64,000 bases of DNA from Beroe ovata (lineage: Eukaryota; Ctenophora; Nuda; Beroida; Beroidae): NCBI GenBank assembly GCA_946803715.1, contig CAMPET010000278.1:19017-83016 (forward strand). The letters run 5' to 3'. The translations under genes were made by a program, and so were the position numbers. Shown piece by piece: positions 57,430 to 64,000 of this stretch (its first letter is position 1; the number at the start of each line of letters is the position of its first letter). Below the pieces are notes generated by a model, which ran no database searches, had not been told where the DNA came from, and saw only the letters and a list, made by a program, of their open reading frames with translations.

Positions 57430-59262
57430 ATGGAAAGTGGTATGTCAAAACACGATTAGGTACCCTATCTCGGAATATTTATTGCATTTTCAAATATATC
57501 CTTGTGTTCGATCTGCTTTCCACCCAGACAGTGACATGAGATCTCACTTGGGGAGCAGGCCCCCAACGGCAGCAACAGGACTGTCAGACAGCCCTTACCA
57601 TTCATCTTCTGATAGGAGCTTCGCATACAGTGTCATAAGCAGCAAATTTCAGTCAACTGGCGAGGTATCCTGCATGAGATTGGGGTTTCACTTTTTTGAA
57701 ATGCAGGATTCAACTTTCACTGAGACTTGGCTAGCCCGAATGCTCCGTCATTCTGAATTGATCAATGCGCAATGATTCTCGACTCTAATTCTAACTATCT
57801 AGACCCAGGTCTTGCTCCTGCCAAAAGTGAACGCCCGAAAGTCCATCAAGTTCGATAAGGAAATGACAGGTCCCAAAATCATGGCTGTACGAGAGACCGC
57901 TCAGTGGCTGATCAGGTATACAGGCGGGAGAGCTCTTATACTAGGGCCTCGTATCCTAACTCTAAGGGCTATTTTATGTCCTTGAGTAAGGTGATTTTCA
58001 CATTTCACTTATAAAGTTATAACTCTAACCCCGTTACGAAACATGAATAACCTTTCCCTAGCAACATTAACCTTTCCCTAGCAACAATAACCGAATGACA
58101 GATGACCTTAGTAGGGAATGTCGCAGACTGGATGAGTCCTATCTGAAGTGGTACAGGAAACATTTCAACGATGTTAGTAGTCGCCCGTCCATCTTAAACA
58201 TGTTAAACCTGAGTATTTCAGACTCGATAATTAATATATTCATGTTTGTTTTAATCAAAGTTAGCATGGTTATTCGCGTTTTGATCTGAGATAAATGCAA
58301 TAGATACTTCTTTCAGAAGAAAGATGTGCTGGAGAGAGTCAGTAACTTGCTGAATCACGCAAAACAAGAGTCAACTGAACGGTCAGTTAAGCCAAAAAAC
58401 TAAAAGATAGTGATCGTATAAGTGTATAAGTGCTTTGTCACATTATATCTCATTTTACCGACCGATATACTATGCTTGTATTGAATTTGACGCATATTTG
58501 AAGCATAGTTAATATCAAATTTAATAAGGAATGTGTCTGATTCTCGCACTACTCCTGCAGGGCGCTTTCCAAGTCTCCTGCCCGGACAGTGAAATCCACG
58601 GGCACAAGATCCACAACTCGCCACCACATGTACCCGGCGGCAGCGGCGCGGGATCGCCGTGCGGGTTTCTTCCCCACAGAGCTGCCGGACGTGGAGAATG
58701 TTTACCGGGTAATACTATATGCATGAGAAATGAGCATGTAGTATCATTCGCTTTACTGTAAATCGTGGTAATGGTCATGTAGCTGCGTGTACACTGTACA
58801 GGCTTTATCTACGTAGTTCGGGTACAGGAAAATTATATTCACATTTCAAAGGCATGACCCAATCTGCAGGTAATGGTTAAGGTTTCTCAACGGGAGCATT
58901 TATCATTTTATTGTCTTGTATTTCGCTTAAAAATTCTGTGTGACCTAATATATAACTGCAACTTCCCTCTGACATCTGAGTTATCTGTCTTTATCTTTTC
59001 AAATCGGTTATTGTTTATGCTCAACATAAAGCTTTAGGATACTACAGTAGACGAAGTCAAGCCGGTGGCGGTTGGCGCAGAAGATAAGGAGCTGGTTCAA
59101 GAAGAGAAGGTCACGACGAAGGAGACCAGAGATAGTGATCAGGCGGAGGAAACGGATGTTAGACGGAGCATAAGATCTGGCAAAACTCCAACACTCAGTA
59201 GGGAAGCTGGGAAGGTAAACAGTCGCGGACTGAAGGAAGTGAGGATAGTTTCACCACTTTGA
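57430..59262 (+). CDS. Unrecognised multi-exon gene (about 262 residues)
   Basis: Inferred exons 57430-57439, 57528-57664, 57803-57915, 58082-58172, 58317-58381, 58561-58708 and 59038-59262 join in phase. A GTAAAC donor at 59215 means the last exon could instead end at 59214 and continue elsewhere; reading on gives a stop at 59260. The protein starts MESDSDMRSHLG, is Ser-rich to residue 50, then has a well-formed charged region (LLLPKVNARKSIKFDKEM, AVRETAQWLIR, CRRLDESYLKWYRKHFND, KKDVLERVSNLLNHAKQ) that looks helical. It then becomes basic and Ser/Thr-rich (SKSPARTVKSTG) with a TELPDVENVYR segment and an acidic tail. I do not recognise a family. Consistent splice phases over six introns argue that it is real. 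It could be a rapidly evolving cytoskeletal or centrosomal factor, but that is a guess. Confidence 0.6.
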
Positions 59263-59627
59263 ATTTGAACAATGATGAGCAGTGGACCATCGTGATCGTG
59301 AACGCAGTGTCGCACCATTCACCAGTGCACTACTGCAGTCATACTCATAATCATGTAGGTCCGCGTACCTACAGTCCTGCCCCCGTTTTATGAGCATTGG
59401 AATTTCAATTAAGAAATGTTAATGTTAATGTTACTGTTTAGTTATTCATTATTGTTAATGTTTAGTTATTCATTATTGTTCATTCAAAAGCTAATTTGTG
59501 GTCCCCGTCCAATGCAAGTGTTCCGATCGGGCTCTTAGTCTTACTAATGTAATTATACATTGTACACATTGTAAATTCATCGCTTTAATACTAATAGTAA
59601 TATAATAGCAATTTTCGCCGGATTTTC
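59263..59627. other. Intergenic, no gene seen
   Basis: AT-rich spacer with two copies of TTAATGTT(A)..TTTAGTTATTCATTATTG around 59424-59480. No gene or clear poly(A) signal was seen. Confidence 0.35.
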
Positions 59628-61460
59628 ATCATTCACAATTCATGTTATCGATATATCTGTCCACTGTTTCTTGCGCGCGCCTTCATGCATGCATGAAATT
59701 GAAAGGCATTTTAAAGCCGAAACTTGAGCTTGCCGGGCGATGCTAAGAGTAAGCCCAGATGACGCGATCCGAGTCGCAAAGTGGCTTGTAGTTGTAGGAT
59801 TTTACCGGTCGCGGTTTACCCTACCGTCGGTGCGCGCGATTTTCAATCCGCCCCGACGGCGAGCGCCGCGCCATGCCAGCGAAAATAATTTGCGGCGTGC
59901 GCGGAAACCCGGACAGGACAACTGAAGGCGCGGCGCGCGCGCGAGGAACAGTGGACAAGTAACATGCGGCAAGTATTGTGCAATACGGTTGCCTAGCGTT
60001 GCTAAAACGGCTGATGCAGATGCATATTGCGCCGGGAAGTGGCTTGCGTCTTCAAATACTTGTCGGGCGATGCCAGACCGCTGATGCAAGCCGCGAAGCG
60101 GCTTGTGTTGCGTCAGCAAGCTGTCTGAGCTTCTCGACAGGGTCTATCATCGATCGACAATCAAATACGTTTGCGCTGCGCGCGCAAAACGAAATTCTCG
60201 ACGAAAATCATCGATCGACAAGGTATACTGGTTTAATCCATTTTCAATCTGGTTACATATTTTGATTTTTGCAGCCATCTGCCCATGCCATAGTGACATG
60301 AAATATGAATTACATTCCATTAACAAAGCTACAGCAGAGAAAATTTGAGTCAAAATCTCAGCTCTGTACAGTTAAAACATGATATGAAAAGCCTTCCTGA
60401 GACCTGCAACTTGAAGCCAATAGAAACTATTGTTGTTTCCATTTCACAGGATACATTGTACATATTGCATTAATGCATTGTGTTTTAGATAAAAAGAATC
60501 TAATCACTTATGGGCAACCATTCTGACNCCGGCGAAATGAACATCCGGCGAAATAATTATTTCGCCGGATGTTCATTTCGCCGGATCGTTCATCATTCAC
60601 AATTCATGTTATCGATATCTGTCCACTGTTTCTTGCGCGCGCCTTCAGCTTCATGCATGAAATTGAAAGGCCTTTAAAGGCCGAAACTTGCCGGGCGATG
60701 CTAAGCCCAGCTGGCGCGATCCGAGTCGCAAAATGGCTTGTAGGATTTTACCCAGTTACCCGGCCCTACCGTCAGTGCGCGCGATTTTCAATCCGCCCCG
60801 AGTCCCGACGGCGAGCGCCGCGCCATGCCAGCGAAAATAATTTGCGGCGCGGGCGCGCGAAACCCGGACATGACAACTGAAGGCGCGGCGCGAGGAACAG
60901 TGGACAAGTAACATGCGGCAAGTATTGTGCAATACCGTTGTCTAGCGTTGCCAAAACGGCTGATGCATATATTGCGCCGGGAAGTGGCTTGCGTCTTCAA
61001 ATACGTTTGCGCTGCGCGCGCAAAACGAAATTCTCGACGAAAATCATCGATCGACTTGTAGGATTTCACCCTACCCTTGCTGGCGGGATTTTATCCCTGG
61101 CCGTCGGGGCGGATTGAAAATCGCGCGCACCGACGGTAGGGTAAAATCCTACAACGATCGACAAGGTATACTGGTATAATCCATTTTTAAATCTGGTAAC
61201 ATGTTTTGATTTTTGCAGCCATCTGCCATAGTGACATGAAATATGAATTACATTCCATTAACAAAGCTACAGCAGAGAAAATTTTAGTCAAAATCTCAGC
61301 TCTGTACAGTTAAAACATGATATGAAAAGCCTTCCTGAGACCTGCAACAAGCCAATAGAAACTATTGTTGTTTCCATTTCACAGGATACATTGCACATAT
61401 TGCATTAATGCATTGTGTTTTAGATGAAAAGAATCTAATCACTTATGGGCAACCATTCTG
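59628..61460. repeat. Direct ~0.9 kb duplication of GC-rich MITE-like sequence, joined at a single N
   Basis: 59628-60527 and 60589-61460 are near-identical, differing by small indels; the N at 60528 stands between them. The first copy ends with the same bases (TTATGGGCAACCATTCTGAC) that encode the last residues of the GPCR in the second copy, so only one is likely to be real at this locus. Each copy holds a ~300 bp element bounded by TGTCCACTGTTTCTTGCGCGCGCCTTCA and its inverse (59658-59960; 60612-60909). The second copy has an extra inverted piece at 61055-61155. Confidence 0.85.
60529..60586. repeat. 58 bp near-perfect palindrome next to the N join
   Basis: CCGGCGAAATGAACATCCGGCGAAATAATT followed by its inverse. 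The unit CCGGCGAAAT also repeats within each arm. It appears in only one of the two duplicated copies. Confidence 0.85.
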
Positions 61461-63886
61461 ACTTTTAGGATATAAATCAATCTAGCAAGCTTCTCTGGTA
61501 TTATTGAGTTACATCTAAAATGGTATATAAACGGATTGATGGTGGAGTTTAATGTGAAAAGCAGAGTGGAACATACCAGGCTCAAGTATATATAAACTGT
61601 TACTATCTCAAGGTTGAAGTTTTTGATCAGTGCAGGATCAGGCAGCATTTCCATGTAATTTAACATCTCATACATATTAAGAGCTATTCCAGGTAACAGG
61701 CAAATGATGTAAAGGAGAATTATAAATGCAATGAAAGCATTATTAATGCCTTTTGCATGGCCAGTATCTATTGCAGGTTTAGAGAGAGTTGATTGTATGT
61801 CATCAGTGACTTTCTGTGGATCTGAGGTTCTCAAGCATTTTTGAGAAGAACTCATTTCATCAGTGTTAAATTGTAATTGTATATCTTGTAAATCATAATT
61901 ATCTGGATATCCGTCTTTTGCAAATTTACATTCATGCTCTTGTACCTCATTAATAACGACCGAATTTTGAAGCTCCCTGCTTACTGTAATATGCTTACTT
62001 CCCTGTAATATCTTTGGCTCAATCATTTTGGTCAGGGTGTGCACAAGAGGAAAATTGGTTCTCTTGATATTCCCAGATGTTGCCTTAAAGCCGCTCCTTT
62101 TGTAGACCTCCAGCCGCCACATGACAGCTATCCAGAACCCCACTGTCATGATGAAGGGTATTAGGATGGAGGCATTGCTTAGGAAAATAGCGACTCTTCT
62201 CTCAGTGTCAGTGGTTTCCAATACAGTAGAAACAAAAGTTCCAATAACATCAAAGTAGTAGTAGTGTCCACCTCTTATGAAGGGATAAGTGCTACTCAGC
62301 ATCTGAAAAAAAACTGTTTTGAAATAAACAACACTAATTATTACAATAAAAAGAAATGCTGATTATTTGAACATATTTTGTGCAAAGTATAAGATCCCAT
62401 CACTGTAAGTAAAATTATGAGCCACCCTCGAGTTATTACAGCAAGACTTCCATTTTTTATATCAAGCTGTGCATGATCGTTTCAATTACCTTTAACAAAA
62501 CTAGGTACCTACCTCAAGTCTCTTTTAATGAGTATGATGAGCTCGGTTATGTGTTTCACCTAGCTTTTAGCTGATCTCTTTCAGGGAAACACGATACCTA
62601 TAAGCGGAAAATTTGTTTCTCCTTCCCCGTTCCCATTATAATTTTACGTCAAGGTGCAGGGAAAAATTGTAAAGCTAAGCAGGTTATATGGTCGCCAATC
62701 CTATTAAGTAGTGAGATCCAGTTGTAGACACTCACAACTTCCTATATTACTGACAACATGGTTACAGACCACGTGATTAAAGTAACAAAGTTTTTGGGTT
62801 TGATATTGTACTAAAGAAGCGTGAACATGTCTCTGAACTTCAAATTCCATCGTGAATTGCCAAAGAGAAATAAGGTTAATTGACAGTGTCCATTAGCTGT
62901 GTTCATTACTCGTCATGGGACAAAGGATGGACCACGATAGCTTTACAAGAGTCAAATTCTAGATTTCATGGTATGTTACTTATGTCTGAAGGTAACTTAT
63001 TGTCGAGGTAGCCTATGTGTTAAGTTAATGAGTTTTTAGTTAACACCACTCGTTGCATTCTCCACTGTTCACAATCAACCTACCGGTAGTAACCAGCTTA
63101 TCGAACAGAGAGTAGTGAGCTGAGTGCTGGTCAGGAACTGCATTCTCTGCATGGGGTAGAACACCGCAAAGAAACGGTCCAGACTCAGCACTGTGACGAG
63201 GTAGAGTGACGCTCCGGCCATACTTGAGGAGACCCAACCTGCGTGAGAAGGAGAGGATACTGTTGGAACTAGGAACTTGATTAGCATCTTCGCTACGGAT
63301 GTCTGATCAACTTCTGGTATATGATATTCGTCACTGGCCTACTTCGTACGTTCAACATGCATGTTTATGACTCGTTTTAGTGGATTTATTCTTAATACGT
63401 GCTACTGCTATCAATCAGCTGCCCACACATACAGCCACACGACTCTATAACCGATTCCTAGAATATTTACCGTAACCATGACAACAATGACAAGAGTTGC
63501 TCTAGACGAATGTATGATGCAACACTGCAACAGATTGCTATCGCATACATTGAATTGGGAGATTATGTTTACCTGTAAAGCTAGCCATTGCTTTCCCAAC
63601 TAGTTCACTGCCACCGATCCACAGGGGCAGACTTCTCTCACTCAACAAAGCACCTGGGACGGGGAAAAGTCGGAAAGTTGAGGAGGATATGAACTCTTGA
63701 ATTCGCAAACAAAAGGAAATGTTTACCTCCCACGGCAGGTGCGACTGTCAGACAGGTGAGGAAATCAGCAGCTGCGATCTGAACTAGGAGGAAGCTTGTG
63801 CGTGATTTCCTCTTCCCCCTAATCCGGTCCGTGTAGAGATGAGTGGACATGATGGCATTGGACGCCGTTCTGAGGATGTTAAAGAT
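61439..63886 (-). CDS. Rhodopsin-like (class A) GPCR, 5' end beyond the window
   Basis: Four exons on the minus strand, 63886-63727, 63653-63573, 63238-63084 and 62302-61439, join in phase to about 420 residues. They cover the end of TM1 to the C-terminus; the N-terminus lies beyond the right edge. TM2 carries the conserved AAADF (IAAADFLTCLTVAP). The TM3 end is SLDRFFAVFYPMQ, so DRF replaces DRY. TM7 has NPFIY in place of NPxxY. TM6 reads IICLLPG and lacks the usual CWxP Trp. The Cys normally at the top of TM3 is Ala, and the second extracellular loop has no Cys, so the usual disulfide is absent. Intracellular loop 3 is long, about 120 residues, charged and Ser/Asp-rich. The C-terminal tail is short and basic. 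The ligand cannot be inferred. Confidence 0.85.
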
Positions 63887-64000
63887 CTGGTGTGGGTGTT
63901 AGATACGGCAAAACTGAGCGGGTGTGGGAGTGTGTGTGGGGTGGGGTGTGCTTGTGGGACGTTGGTGGGGTGTGTTTGGGGATATGTGTGTGGGTGGGGG
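63887..64000. other. GPCR upstream intron, G/T-rich
   Basis: On the + strand this is GTGTGGGGTGTG-rich; read on the GPCR strand it is a C/A-rich stretch ending in an acceptor (ACACCAG) before the exon at 63886. The remaining 5' exon(s) lie outside the window. Confidence 0.5.

Noticed and set aside
1-64000. Bacterial-style features such as operons and Shine-Dalgarno sites
   Set aside because: All genes are spliced animal genes with AATAAA signals; prokaryotic features do not apply.

Overview
The window is nuclear DNA from an animal. The genes are small and intron-rich, with GT-AG introns mostly 80-500 bp long. The products are metazoan housekeeping proteins: SNU13, H6PD, the cohesin loader NIPBL, GALNS, INIP/SOSS-C, AP-3 mu, PAN2, an SLC35A nucleotide-sugar transporter and a rhodopsin-like GPCR. 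An internal TTAGGG tract also fits an animal. Gene density of about one gene per 5 kb, AT-rich flanks and many GCGCGC-rich short inverted-repeat elements suggest a compact invertebrate genome, perhaps an early-branching one. I cannot assign a species.

Layout, all + strand unless noted: SNU13 (464-1039); H6PD-like, a single exon (1359-3776); NIPBL, about 30 visible coding exons (4143-21499), carrying two complete minus-strand genes inside its introns, a selenoprotein-P-like double thioredoxin-fold protein (6906-8309) and the sulfatase GALNS (12664-14202); INIP (22417-23122); a repeat block with a telomere-like tract (23.2-25.1 kb); AP3M (25267-27269); PAN2 (27782-34660); SLC35A (35671-38207); an unrecognised Lys/Ser-rich probable nuclear protein (38534-43289); a 9 kb gene-poor repeat region (43.3-52.1 kb); a thioredoxin (52173-53030) converging on a minus-strand thioredoxin-like gene with a CGDC centre (53670-53999); a 536 bp foldback transposon (55573-56108); an unrecognised multi-exon gene (57430-59262); repeats (59.6-61.4 kb); and a minus-strand GPCR running off the right edge (61439-63886).

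The genes do not form one pathway. Most are independent housekeeping genes in RNA processing (SNU13, PAN2), chromatin and DNA repair (NIPBL, INIP), secretory and lysosomal function (H6PD, GALNS, AP-3, SLC35A) and redox (thioredoxins, SelP-like).

The points I would check first are these. (1) The PAN2 exonuclease domain has lost three of its four catalytic acidic residues while the rest of the protein is well conserved. (2) H6PD has an insertion of roughly 130 residues, helix-like, inside its dehydrogenase half. (3) A conserved NIPBL exon cannot be found where it should lie. (4) A 37 bp repeat triplicates a NIPBL 3' splice site. (5) Four of the six single-N joins are flanked by near-identical direct copies, which looks like two haplotypes laid end to end in the assembly. 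Exon boundaries were set by eye from splice motifs, reading phase and remembered family sequences. No search was run.
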